From Ptiloglossa arizonensis (lineage: Eukaryota > Arthropoda > Insecta > Hymenoptera > Colletidae), in assembly GCF_051014685.1 (NCBI RefSeq), contig NC_135056.1, positions 8,326,001-8,390,000 on the forward strand: a DNA stretch of 64,000 nt, in the 5' to 3' direction. This document shows, piece by piece, positions 38,584 through 51,696 of this stretch; the stretch's first letter is position 1; each line of letters starts with the position of its first letter. The notes beneath the pieces are model-generated. The model had not been told where the DNA came from, did not search any database, and worked only from the letters and a program-made list of their open reading frames with translations. The translations under genes were made by a program, and so were the position numbers.

Positions 38584-41500
38584 TAACGAACAAAAGGGAA
38601 AAAGGTAAAAAGATTTAATTTGAACTTATGCTATCCAGAAAATATAATGTATACGTACACGTATAGTCGAAGAAACTTCTTTTACGATGAATATATTAAA
38701 TAAAGTTGAAAGACATCGACTGCATACATATATGGAAACAATCAGACTGTGGTGACAAATCAACGAGGAGTGACTAAGGACGAGATAATACGGAAAAAAA
38801 TATGTGCCAACTGTACGATAAGATCTGACATATTAGATAAATATAATAAATATGAGATTAAAGATATTAATGTTACTAAAAGCAATTTTCGGTTAAATCT
38901 TTTGCAAAAAGTACAATTTACACGATCGTAATTTATGAAAATTATCATATTATCGATATAACTCGATTTAAGAATTGTTAATATTCCAAATGGTATTACC
39001 TCTGTACTAACAACAAATAATTAAGCTATTAAAGTATATATATTCGTAGAATAGAATTCGTATAGAGCGTTGAAACGAAGCATCCACTGTAATTATTAGA
39101 TTTCTAACGAATCGGGAGTAAAGTAAAAATAATTAAAAATTTCTCTGTCCTAATTCAATAAATGAGTAATTCTTAATTGCAGAGAATTGTATTATGTCAG
39201 CCGTATAGAATCGTATAGAAACTTCCTTTCTCCAAGAGAGCATCGAGAATATTAATATGGGAATCCTTACAATAGAAAATAAGATGCAATTTTGAAATTA
39301 AGTAGCACGTGTCGGGATTTTCGTCGATTAAGATTTTACATCATTGTAAATTGCTCGTGTCTCGTTCGCGGTAATGCTCAATTTAATTTGCAACCGTACT
39401 GCAAGTGTAAGAACACATCCTATTGAAAACGTCAACATTTTTAACAGGAGAAATTCTTTGGATTCAATTCATTACGGAAAATGAAGAACGATAACAGCGT
39501 TTCTAAATCGGGATACTTTTTTAAGAATAAAATAAATTGTAAAAATACAGTTGTATTTCTGTTTGATAGCTTCGAGAGAGTCATTAAGAAACAAACGAAA
39601 AGTAATCAAGTTCCAACTTTTCAAGCTAGTCAGGTTTATGCGATTTTATTAACAATATAGTCCATCTACGATTAAAAAAAAAAAAAAACTATTTTCCGCA
39701 TTGGAATGTTAAATAAACGTCTATTTATTTCTCGTATCTGTCAAAACACACTTTCCAGTTTACCACGTTATTCCGACTTAATAAGTCCGAAATGTTTTAT
39801 TAAAGTGAGTAAAGAATGTCCATAAATCTTTTGGAAACAAAATGGTAATCCAAAAGGACACGGTTATAAATGATCGGAATAAATTTTGAATCTGTAAGTA
39901 AATGAGGATGAGTTCGTAGAAAATATACTAAAAATGGCCAGCAGGATAAAGTATTAAGTCGCAAGTGGAAAACAGCGAATGCGAATCAATATTTTCTATC
40001 GAACAACGATTCAACGCGTTTCCCGTATCACCATCTACAATTTACTGTTAACGGTTCTCGATAAAACATCGCATCCAGCTTTATTATCTATGTGGCACGG
40101 CGCATAGATTCAGAGCAAAGGAACCGATCAATTTATCAGGTAATTTATGTGGGCTGCGTAATATATGTACGGATACGTACAGACGAAGATACGACGACAC
40201 AGTCGTGGCCCGCATTTGAACATAATTTATATTCCAACAGCGTGTTAGCAGTAACATTGCTTACTGTGGTATAATATACTCTCGTATTTTATAATATAAT
40301 ATACCTTTGCAAAAGATGTTTATTTATCAAATCACTTTCTAAGGTTTCACGTATGTATACGTAATCGAGAACAGGTTCGAATATCGTCTGTTGTTAGTTA
40401 TTTACCATAATTTCAACGTTGAAAATAAAAATTGTTTTCAATCGTTAAAGTATCCCTCGTAGCTTTATACCAATCCTTGATAAATACACGCTCCACGATA
40501 TGATCATTCGCTATCGATACAGCAAAACGAAACAAAGGAAGGAAAATTCTTCGATGTTGTTTAAAAATAATTAGATTACCGCGAAGCACAAACGCGAAAT
40601 CGTGTTGTAAAGTCTCGTCGAAAAATAATTTCCCCTGCCGTGTCAAACTTGTTGAAAATTAATCGTCACTTACGCGGTATCGTAAAGTGCATCCCTAGAT
40701 TATCCAAGGATAAAAACTTGAAAGTGTCCTTACCAGAGATCCATTAAAAGGTATTTGACAAAAAAACGTTTTACTCGTCGCGCGTAAATTTCATTCCGTT
40801 GAAACAAGTTCAGTTTCATATTTTCCCTCCCAATCCAGAACCGTACGTAGTTTTAATTACTATCGAAAGCACCTGTCCGATTTTATATCGTACGCACGCG
40901 CATCTCGGCTGTGACTTTTTCTTTCACCTCTATTTTCATTTATCTCACAATAAAATTTATTACCGCTCTTGCGCGGTGTATTTTTTTGCAGCCGCCTCGA
41001 ACGTATCTAACATTCCTGAAACACACTTCCTTTCCAATTGCGATCGAGTCTAACGGCACGAAACCTCCTTTCGAGCCTATTTCGAAAGGACGATAAAAAT
41101 GGGAGCTCGGCTACGTATCGCTTCGAAACCGGCGCGTTTATGTAATTACGCTGGCGGGCAGCGTTTCCGCGCGGCCGTTTCCAGACGTTGTCAGGTAAAT
41201 CTTCGACAAATTACCAGAATTATCCCAACGGGCCCCCATGGAGGGAAAAAGAATCGTCACTCGAGGCGCGTGTTTGACAGATCCGCAACGTATATCATCC
41301 TTTGCCTTCCGAGGCCGCTAAAGCGACGCGAGTTATTTCGTTAGAGCCGCGAAAAACATTAACGTTGGAAAAGCAACAACGGTGCGTTTCCACGACGAAG
41401 AATCTTTTGCTTCAATATAGAATCGTTCGTGCAAACTAATCATTCGTTGATGTACAAACTACATTTCGTGGTTCGAATTCGTACGACTTGCAATCAAAAT

Positions 41501-44351
41501 TGCATCGCGAGTGCATAGGCGGTGCACTTTGGTGCACTCTTACGCGTGCCCAAAGATTGCACCTTCAACGATACACTAATGGAGAGATTTTGGACTTTTG
41601 TGAACAATATATGGAGCAGATTGAAATATAACTTTTAACTATATTTTTGTCAATTGTACAAATGCTTGGTATGATCTGAATGTTACAAAGTTGTGATATA
41701 ATTAGAATCTCGTTTGCTTGGCGAGTGAAATCGATAGTATAAGAAAAGTCGATCATTTGGGAGTCTGGTGTCGATCTTTCGATTGTAAATTCGATTAAAA
41801 TTCACGAATCTTAACGCCTGGTCACAGATAAGAGATTTGGAAACGCGACATCGATCGAATTTAATTGTCGTGTCATCGAAACACGTAAAATGTTCCGTAC
41901 TAAGTGGGTCACGATAATATGTGTACGATTGCTGTGATGCAAAATGTAACATTTAATTGAGAATATTGAAAATATTACGCGAATATGCAGAATGCAACGT
42001 TTAAGGGGATATTCTGGTCTAAGGATCAATTTTTTATTTCTATTTGGGAATTTTTTTTAAGAACCGTGAAAAGATTATTACGTCGGGATTTATGCCATGA
42101 TTTCGATCTATATTTAAGGAGTATACATTACTTTTTTCATGGAAAAATATTTAAAATTGTCGAAGATACAGCTAGTTCAGTAGTGCAACTTCGATTGAAT
42201 ATGGTTACACGGTTGCCACGGTTCCAGTTGTGTTTCTTATCTAAAATAGATAAACTAACGCCCATTACGTTTAGTATGAACGTGACTGTCGTTTGTACCA
42301 AAAGTGTACAAAACTATCGGAGAGAACATTTTTAGCAGCACTTTAAGATTAGGTTATCAATTTCTTGTGTTTTGTTTTCAACCTTAAATGATCGAAATGA
42401 TGGTTAAAAATATTTGATTTTAAAAATATTGGTACGGACGATAGAGATACACGTGCTCAAGATACCATACAGATTTGATCATGATCGATCATCCAGAACT
42501 TGAAGTATCGTGGTAGTTATTTAGAAAAATATGGTTTCAAGAAAATCGTGTTTAAATTTTCTCCTACCAGTATTTTAATCTTTTCACTTGCATTTCCTTT
42601 CCCCTTGATATGCACTTTACATTATTTTTAATATTCATCGAACAAGATACATTTAAATTTCGATCGAGCTGGATCTGACCAAGAAACATTTGGTCTTTCG
42701 AACCAGATTTCATAAAATACCTGCTATTTCTGTACCTGCGTTGCACAAACAACATTCTCTTTAAGTGTTCATAACTTCGTTATTTTTTCGACTCTGTCGT
42801 TACCCGTTGCAAGAAATATTTTCGAGGATATATACTTTCGGAAAGTGAAATAAAAAGAAAATCAATTTTTCAAGATTCTAAAGTAGAATACACTCTTAAT
42901 TGACAAGACCACATCTATTAACTATAGATGCATACGAATATTCGATTAAAAGTTATCCCGTTCGAAGATGCAAATATAACGTTAAAGACAAAGATAAATC
43001 AATTCTTCGTGTCATACGACCGTTAAGTATCTCCTTTGATAAATTATTATTATATCGTTGTTATATGGAAATAAATAGATACGTCTCACATAGATACAAA
43101 TATAAAGATAAAATATTACCAGAACACGTGTGAACGTGAGAGGCAAGGTGCGGCTAAAAATGTTGTTACGAAATCTAACCTCGATATGGCTTATTAAAGA
43201 ATTTAATACATTTTGCAAAGTATGCATTTTTCAAACTCTCTCCCCAAGTAGTTTTACGCGCAGTACGGCGGGAAAACTCGACTTGTTTGAACAAATATTT
43301 CATCCCCTAAAAAGAAAATCCATGTAATTGAAATCTCGAGAAAAGAACCTCGAAGAAAATTATTTTCCTATGTTCGTCTCTTTAATTTGGTCCTGTGCAC
43401 TTCTTCCATATTTTTGCAAGCAATCAATGGTAACTTTCTTCCTCAAACGGACCGTCTTAAAAATGATTATCATTGTTCGTGCAAATAACTTCGCATTCCC
43501 CGACAATTTTGCATAATTGTCCTATTTCAACGTTCTTTCCCTCCATCAATGTTCGAATCGTCATCGGTCGTTTAATCGACCAGCTATTGTAAGCAGTATG
43601 AGCTTATCTGCCGTTTTTACAATGGCAATATGGCCGTACAACGCTATAAACCTGAAATCATAGAGGAAGAATGCCGTATCTTTAACGATGCAGCAATAAA
43701 ATACAAAAACGGAAAGGAATAAAAGCGAAGACGAGGACACAACCACATCTACGTACAGGGAAACTGGATATAGGTTATATCGCAAATATAGCTTGTTAGT
43801 GTTGGTGGAAATTTTGCAAAGAATTGACAAAATTCCTGTACGCGATAGCGCGAGGTCGCCTAATCTTATCTCGAAGTTGTTCGTAAATTGTCGCGCGCGT
43901 GCTCGTGTAGTCGAATGAAAAATAATCGAGCTGGAGACAGATGACAATAGGTACAGCAAAAGTATCGTTAATACGGAATATTCATCGATTCGAACTTGTC
44001 TCGAGATCGGTTGGTTCGGTCATTCTCTCGATATTCAACGACGTGGAACGATATTACAATTTCGTTCATTCGCTTTTTAACAGCGAAATCCCGATCACTT
44101 TTGCATCGAAACGACGTCAAATGTCGAAACGAGAAACAAACACACACGTCCCGTACGATTAAAAATAACTAATAGACTCTGCTCGATAAGTTTCGTCGTT
44201 CGATAAGAAATCTGGAGCTATTAGTTTCGTCGTTGCATTTTTCCAATGATACCACTGTTCACGTGTGAAGTTTCACGTAGATCTCTCGACTCGTTCCTGT
44301 ACTTACAATTGTCCAAAGTAAAAGCGTCACGGTATTTCTCGTTTCGTTACC

Positions 44352-44566
44352 ATGGAAAGAGACGACGAAACTCATCGAACAGCCCAGTATCCCGAGACCG
44401 CTCGTATCTGGAAATTTTCTAGCCAGAAAACGGGAGAACGCGGAATGGATACGACCTCCAGAGAGGAAAGCCGTATTTCCAACGAGACCCCGGGGATACG
44501 TGTCTTATCGCATTTTCCATTCACGGAAATCGCGCACGCTCGCACAGGCGGCGCGCATCGGGCCAC
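44352..44566 (+). CDS. Candidate first coding exon of an unrecognised gene
   Basis: The ATG has an excellent context (gttaccATGG). The frame runs 71 codons (MERDDETHRTAQYPET at the start, AHARTGGAHRA at the end) in a locally GC-richer stretch and meets the consensus donor AC/GTAAGT in phase 2. The content is charged and hydrophilic, with no signal peptide, membrane segment or known domain. The phase matches the proposed exon at 63251-63752, so the two could be joined across an 18.7 kb intron; that link is speculation. It could also be a chance open frame in a CpG-rich patch. Confidence 0.35.
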
Positions 44567-45055
44567 GTAAGTGCATTTCCATGGAGAAGCCGTAGTCATA
44601 AACCTGGGGTTCACCTTAAGGTTGGCACGAGGTGCGAATTATTGCTCTCCGTTTAAATTGCACGCAATTTTTCCGGGTAGGCTCGATGCAGTCTACGAGA
44701 GCCGCTCGTAGAGAGCCTATCTTATTGCGACTGCACGTGCATCGCTCGGGAGGATCACGGGACAAACTCTACGGCTGGAATTATACGTGTTGGCCAAGTT
44801 CGCGGGTGCACGAATCGCGGAAATTACGAGGACGACGCAAAATATGACTCGTGCTTCTCTTTCGTTCGACCGTGACCCATAAATTCATTCCTGCTCCGTA
44901 CGCCCGTGACGCAGCATCCGGGGACCGAAGAAACTCTCGGGGTAACTAACCTGGATGTTTTCCACGATCAACGATTGTTGTACCAAATTCTACGATCGTT
45001 GCGAAAAATGAACACGTGAAGCACCGTGTCGGTCAACGGTGACCGAGAGCACGCT

Positions 45056-45213
45056 TTTAAATAATAACACGTAACAACCCAGCATGTCCTACGATTACGT
45101 TTACATATTTGTACGATAAATAATACACGATTGAATTTTCCTTTCTTTGAGCCGCTACCATTGGAAAATTATCAATCTCGAAATTCTCAATCGTTACTCG
45201 AAAACTTGGAATC
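45056..45213. repeat. Duplicated block A, copy 1
   Basis: About 158 bp, roughly 90% identical by eye to 46673-46830 in the same orientation. It shares tttaaataataacac at the left and tcgttactcgaaaactt at the right. Confidence 0.9.
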
Positions 45214-45983
45214 AATTTTTCGAACGAATTATTCGAGGCACTTCGATCAGATATATCAACTGTTACTTTTTCGGTGTTACAATCCATTACAATTTTTGGT
45301 TCCGAGTAAAAATTGGATATCACAGGTTAAACGGAGTTGAAGATGAAGGATTTTCCCAAATCATATTTGTTTAGATGTTTCAGTGAGGATTGTAGGGGAA
45401 AGTAACGAAATTCTAACGTTTCGATGTTTAAAAACGTGGTACTCTTCGATTAGGAATTGATGAATCGATTTAGGCCATCGTCAAATAGTAATTGGTCGAT
45501 TTAGATTCTTGCCTTATTTTTACGCGGTTTATGTACCATGTAGCCATGTAGTTTGTAATAGAAAGTATTTGTCGAGTAACTAAGTGGATCGTTACATCGT
45601 GTACATTTTGTATTCTTTTATTTTGAAGTATTGTTAAAATTTATGCGAAAATTGACTAAACAACAATTCGGTTTGTCGTTTTTATTTGATTATTTTATAA
45701 TACATGTATATGTGTAAATAATTTTTACGATTAATTGTATTAGATGTAGAGAAACTTGAGAAGACTAAGAAAATGTAGAGAGACTTAATTTCTAAAGCGA
45801 AAATTGAAACGTGGAATTTCTTTTTAATCCGTACTATCGTACAATCTTTGTTGTAAATATCCTCTAAAGCAGTGCTTTGTCCAATGATACGAACATTTGA
45901 CTAGAAAGTTAATTTGCATGTTAAAAAATTACGACGACCTTCGATAGATTAGCTTTCTAGTCGGAGGAAATTGATCGTGTAAG

Positions 45984-46122
45984 TTTTATATTTCAATCCT
46001 GTTACAGTTATGCACGAGCATGCAAATTAGAAACAGTGAGAAGGTGTTTTATTACATTGGTATGTAGCTACATTATCGATGGGTGAAATAATTATTTCTG
46101 CTTCGTTGTAGAAGCGTTATTA
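45984..46122. repeat. Duplicated block B, copy 1
   Basis: 139 bp from ttttatatttcaat to gtagaagcgttatt, with only about three differences from 47703-47841. Same orientation. Confidence 0.95.
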
Positions 46123-46672
46123 AATGAAATACCTTGATAGTGTCGAACCTCTGTAAAACTACAATTTTGTTCATTCTCTACCTCTCCGTTGTAAAATCTT
46201 GTATAAGTCGATACAAAACTTAATTTAACTCTAATTATTATTTACCACGTGTACAGGTGCATTATCTCTGTAATTCAAATTTACGTAGAATAACCAAATC
46301 TGCCTCTACAACTCCAAGTTTATAACTATCTAGTGTCACAAGATATAAGAAAACAATCATTCGGTACTGTTTCTTTTCTTTCGTCTGTTAGGATTATCTC
46401 GGATAATAAAATACGGAAAACATAAAACGTCTGGCCGTATCGCTACTTCTTTATTCCACGACCACATGCATATGCATGAATGTTAATCGTTCTTCGTCGG
46501 TCATACGTATAATTGTAATCGTCTTCCGCGTCTTTAACTTTCGCGTTTACGTTGAATAAAACGAGTTCTAAGAAGAAACTTGAAACACTAACACTTTCTG
46601 TAAAGGTGAATGCAATTGACGCAGTCAGAAGATGAACGATGTATTAATACATCGACACAAAGCAAAGTTACA

Positions 46673-46830
46673 TTTAAATAATAACACGCAACAACCCAGC
46701 ACGTCTTACGATTACGTTTACACATTTCTACGATAAATAATTCACGATTGAATTTTCCTATCTTTGAACCGCTACTATTGGAAAATTATCAATCTTGAAA
46801 TTCTCCATCGTTACTCGAAAACTTCGAATA
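46673..46830. repeat. Duplicated block A, copy 2
   Basis: Second copy of the block at 45056-45213, 1617 bp downstream. The sequences between A and B in the two pairs are not obviously alike. Confidence 0.9.
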
Positions 46831-47702
46831 AATCGAGACCTCTGTGCATCGAAGATTTTGAATCTTTTCTCGAGAATTACGAAGAATATCGACGAATGAA
46901 AATATCGTGGATATCAACGTAATGCGAATCACAGTGGTAATTCTTACGAACGTGTTTCGTAAGAAAGTAATTGGTTTACAAATTTCCAAGACCCGCGGCA
47001 ATATTTTCGTTCCGTTTACATCACGAGGATCAAAAATTCCAATGCTTTCGACAGAGAATTGCAATAGTCGTAACCTACCGAAAAAAGTGGGATTACGTAA
47101 AGTAAACGATACACCACTCGAACGTGAATTTAATTACGATTATAGATTGTACGTCACTTGTATTTTGTTGACAGCCAACTTTTAGCAAAGTCACAGATTT
47201 AACGCCGAAGGATTAAGCGATTAGTCATACGCTCGACATGAGAAAGTGGGTCAAATAATACCGGACTATCGCCAGCATGCAAGTTCCTGATTTTCTGGCG
47301 AACGACACGGGTAATTATTCATAGTGCTTCGATCGTTGAAGGCAATAAAGTACCGCGATCGTTGGGAGACCGTCGTACGGATAATTATCCTCGTCTTTCG
47401 AGGCTTCTTCGTTTCGCGTACGTAAGAAACGGTTAACCTAGTACTTTTTATCGTGGCGCTCTTTTCCATAAATCAAACATGTTGCCTACGACGTGACATG
47501 TTTTTTGTACGGCGTGTTAGGAGGTAAAACCCGTGACAACAAAGTCCAAGACGTGTGCAAGAGCTCGATACGCAACAGTTCCTTTTTTTTATTTAAATAC
47601 GAACCGTCTACGCTCAAATTTCTACCCCGTGATTCTTTTACACAGAAACCGAGAATATATTCGTATATTCCAGACTACAAATTCCTGAGGAAAAAATATA
47701 TA

Positions 47703-47841
47703 TTTTATATTTCAATTCTGTTACAGTTATGCACGAGCATGCAAATTAGAAACAGTGAGAAGGTGTTCTGTTACATTGGTATGTAGCTACATTATCGATG
47801 GGTGAAATAATTATTTCTGCTTCGTTGTAGAAGCGTTATTT
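47703..47841. repeat. Duplicated block B, copy 2
   Basis: Second copy of the block at 45984-46122, 1719 bp downstream and the same length. The near identity suggests a recent copy or gene conversion. Confidence 0.95.
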
Positions 47842-48139
47842 AAAGCGTATTTAAAGCGCAGTTTTAAATATTAATTCCTAAAAGCATCGAGCCACTGCGT
47901 TGGTAAACTACGAAATGCATACATGTGTGTACAATATTCTTGTAAAAACTAAGTTCGATTCTTCTTTCACCCAGTCTACGATCTTTGTTTGTATTTTAGA
48001 AAAATATTTACAGGTGAATATTAAATTTTGTGAGAATTATTCTAAATCAAGTAACATGTTGTTATTGTAGTAACTGCTAAGTCGTGTATTTCGTGTGTCT
48101 TTATGGTCAAACGAGTTAATAAAATTTATGTGTAAGTAA

Positions 48140-48390
48140 TACAGGGTAAGTCGATATGACTTACCAACTTTTGATTTGAATTTTCAAATTCAAAGACATC
48201 TCAAAGTTATAATATTTTAGGCTATCGAATTGCTCTTAGAAGCAACTATAAGACTATAATGTAACAATACTATTTTCATTCCATAAGTCGTCTCGTAAAA
48301 CAATATATATATTCTTTCCAAGAGATTTGTATGATATATAGAAACTGAATTAATTATTTAAAGTACCAAATTATAGTGATTCACCTTGTA
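48140..48390. mobile_element. Possible small DNA element with TACAGGGT-type ends
   Basis: TACAGGGTAAGTC at the left and GATTCACCTTGTA at the right form an imperfect 13-bp terminal inverted repeat around 251 bp. The left end also contains the local palindrome ggtaagtcgatatgacttacc. No clear target duplication and no coding capacity were seen, so this may be chance. Confidence 0.3.
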
Positions 48391-50399
48391 CGTACATTGA
48401 ATAAAAGTAAGAGGCAATTGAATTCGTCTTAACACCAGTTGCGACAAATTTCGAAATTTATGGCTTTAGAGAAAGTTTAAAAAAATTGAAACAAATAACT
48501 TTCTTCGATCGAATAGTTTCTTCTGGCATTTTTATCTACTATTAAGAACAACGAATATTTTGCTACTAGATTTGAATCGAAAAAAAAATTTCCATACCAT
48601 CGAAATCTGTAAACCGATATGAATATTTTATTTTTAATCCAATTAATCCTCGTTGAACTCCATTCATCCCAACGAATAATCAACTACTCTAGTTAAAATC
48701 GATGTATTTATTACACAACTCGTTGATACCTACAATTTGACGTATGACTTGGAGGAAGTAACACATTTCCGCTTGTAGTCTTCGCCTGGCAAGTTTCCTT
48801 GAGAACTCGACTTAAGCTATACTCTCAACCATCTTTGCAAAGTGATCCGAACCCCTACAGGGCATTTTCAACATCAAAGCTAAGCTAATGATATCGTTAC
48901 GATGTTGCGCGTAACTCACGAATCTTGGTTAAAAATTGATCAAATTTTGGTAACACTGAGTAAAGTTCATTATTCCATTCGTCTGGAGAATAATACCTAT
49001 TGAATCTCGCATCGTGTGATGATAAAGTAAACGTATTTATGTTAAAACACGTATGTTTTCGAAGCACGAAGGGAGATCGAGACGAGTGAACCCAGACACG
49101 TTTCTCCGTTAATAAGTATGTATTTGTTAGTGTATTTTGACTGAAATCACGACATTACTCACCGTTGCAATTAAAACAAGATATCGCGTTTCATAATTCT
49201 CGCGCGAACAGCGATAACCATTACGTGCTGTGCAAGATCGTAACCTCGAGTTGGCAATGACATTTCTAGAAATCGTGCGATTTACCCGGCTCTCGAAATT
49301 TTTAACGTTTCCACGAGTCTAATTACTCGGAAGATGGTATCGTCGTTGGAAGGAACGCGGAGCAACGGCGGTAGTCGCGTGATTTAACGAAGCACACCGC
49401 GCGGTTAATTGGTTCTGGGTGTGACGACGAATTAATGTATAAGGTAGCAACGAGGTCGTAATTAATTATTCAGTAGATACCGCGACTAGGTGAAAAAACT
49501 TCAAAATTAATTGGCCGAGGAATAGCGCTAAGAAACTGCTCAATTGTCGTTGATTTATCGCCAACTCGTTCGGAAATCAGCGTGTTTCGTCTTGCGTGTT
49601 GTTTAACTTTGAACTAATTTTTTCAGAGCGATCAAACATACATCGATTAAAATTTTGGAAATGTCGAAACAATTGCCTTCTATCGGTTTTTCGGATCGAT
49701 TAACACACTGTTTAATTCAAAAGAATTTAATGTAGACACTTGAATAAGTCCTCTTCGAGTGTATAATCTTTTTGCATAATTTTAAACGTTTATTTTGTCG
49801 AACAAATAACAGAACGCTAGGAAAGAAAGTGAAAGTTTTAAGTATGATTTCTTAGGTAAGAAATTTGGGTATTCAGTATCCCACGTTCGCGTCGTTGCAT
49901 CGCTAAAAAATGCATCTATGTACCCTAGTGTATATAGACTAAGACCTTTTACAATATCATTTATTTACACCCTACGTTATTAGCGCAAAGTGCTCGCGAA
50001 TAACTTATCAAGTACCGCAACCTCTTCTTTCCCATATTTCAACCATGTTTGTATAAATTTGAGATAAAATCACATTCACGCCACATAGTTGCAACTGTAA
50101 CAAGGAGAGCCTTGAAAGTGGTCCTCACTGATCGCAGTTTGCTAGAGTGAGGTATCACTCTGCAATAAGCATAACTGTAATTTTAGTATCATATCGGTCA
50201 ATTTTGAAAAGTCGAATAAATGAATAAATACAAATTTTGTACTATAATGCTCGTATTACAAATTTTACATACACATATTTCTATTCTGACAGGAAATCGT
50301 TTCGTTAACAATAATTAAACTTGCCAAAAAGAAGTAGAAAAATTTCCGTAACTTGTAATTTGTAATCATACTATACAGTTACATTTATTACAGGTACAG

Positions 50400-51310
50400 A
50401 TGCATCACTCTGCCAAATTTCATTGCAACCAGTGAGGGTCACTCCTAAGACTGCACTTATGGAAGATACATCTATCCAATCATAGAGCTAGCAAACTCAT
50501 TTTGGAGCTTGACCATAGGATTTCCAACTATTTACACCTACCTTCTCCAGAATCGACTAATCATCTAAAACTAAAACTACAATTACCTTTATTACAAATA
50601 CAGATCTATCACTCTGACAAATTTCATTGCAATCGGTGAGAGTCACTCCAAAATAGAAGATCTATCTCGTAGAAGACTCTCCTCGTAGAGGATCCATCTA
50701 TCCACCCACAAAGCTAGCAAACTCATTTCGGAGCTTGACTCGTAGAAGACTCTCCTCGTTACTCTGCCAAATTTCATTGCAATCGTTGAAAGTCACTCCA
50801 AAGTAGAAAATCCATCTCGTAGAAGACTCTCCTCGTTACTCTGCCAAATTTCATTGCAATCGTTGAAAGTTACTCCAAAGTAGAATATCCATCTCACAGA
50901 AGACTCCTCGTTACTCTGCCAAATTTCATTGCAATCGTTGAAAGTTACTCCAAAGTAGAATATTCATCTCTTAGAAGACTCTCCTTGTTACTCTGCCAAA
51001 TTTCATTGCAATCGTTGAAAGTTACTCCAAAGTAGAATATTCATCTCTTAGAAGACTCTCCTTGTTACTCTGCCAAATTTCATTGCAATCGTTGAAAGTT
51101 ACTCCCAAAGTAGAATATCCATCTCACAGAAGACTCCTCGTTACTCTGTCAAATTTCATTGCAATCGGTGAGAGTTACTCCAAAGTAGAATATCTGTCTC
51201 GCAGAAAACTCTCTTCGTAGAGGATCCATCTATCCAACCACAAAGCTGGCAAACTCATATCGTAGAGGATCCATCTATCCAACCACAAAGCTGACAAACT
51301 CATATCGTAG
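50400..51310. repeat. Irregular tandem array, about 76 bp unit
   Basis: At least eight copies of actctgccaaatttcattgc, at about 50410, 50613, 50760, 50836, 50915, 50991, 51067 and 51144. Each is followed by a gaaagttactccaaagtaga segment and a catctcgtagaagactct segment. The central copies are closely spaced and most alike. The edges carry an extra aaagctagcaaactcat segment. Confidence 0.9.
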
Positions 51311-51651
51311 ATACAATTCCACGTTCACCGGTCGCGCCTCGTTGTCTCCGGTGAGCAGTGTCGGAAGAAGAAGTCGCGTTGGTTTCAACAAGGAAACCTC
51401 GAGCTTCTTCCAGCGATGCAAATCACCAAAGGCCGCGATTCTGTAACGCGAGGCAACGTCACGCTGGCTTCGGTATGCGATACGGACGATTAAAGCTTGT
51501 TCCAGGAGGCTGGCCGCGGCGATTTGTCATTCGTCGTCGTCCCTTGGCCCGTGCAACGCGCGCGACATGCGAAATACACATTTAAGGAGAGCGCCGCGCG
51601 TAGATCGTCCCTGCTAGTTGCAACGGCCCGCAAATCCGTACCGGGCTGGGC

Positions 51652-51696
51652 GGTGCATCCCGTGCATCCCGTGCATCCCGTGCATCCCGTGCACCG
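51652..51696. repeat. 9-bp repeat (CGTGCATCC), five copies
   Basis: Perfect or near-perfect head-to-tail 9-mers in a very CpG-rich segment. In one frame they would encode Val-His-Pro repeats, but no gene is supported there. Confidence 0.9.

Larger units (their letters stand above)
22708..44351. other. Long stretch without a confident gene
   Basis: No exon could be supported here. The upstream 5' exon or exons and promoter of PDZ gene 2 probably lie in it. CpG-rich patches at about 25,000-25,640, 27,500-27,880, 30,220-30,730, 33,480-34,330, 35,200-36,400 and 40,800-41,400 contain open frames on several strands with no consistent splice borders. They are more likely regulatory or ancestral CpG-rich DNA than genes. 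Named repeats are listed separately. A loosely repeated segment (aaaatcgagaag, then gtttgttagatag) recurs near 30,810, 31,240 and 31,360. Confidence 0.5.

Noticed and set aside
41099..41344. Plus-strand ATG ORF with a GTAAAT site after 32 codons
   Set aside because: Very basic composition expected from CpG-rich DNA, and no partner exon found.
51358..51585. Protein-like stretch SEEEVALVSTRKPRASSSD
   Set aside because: No ATG, no clear acceptor or donor, and the following codons lose protein-like character. Kept as a CpG-rich patch only.
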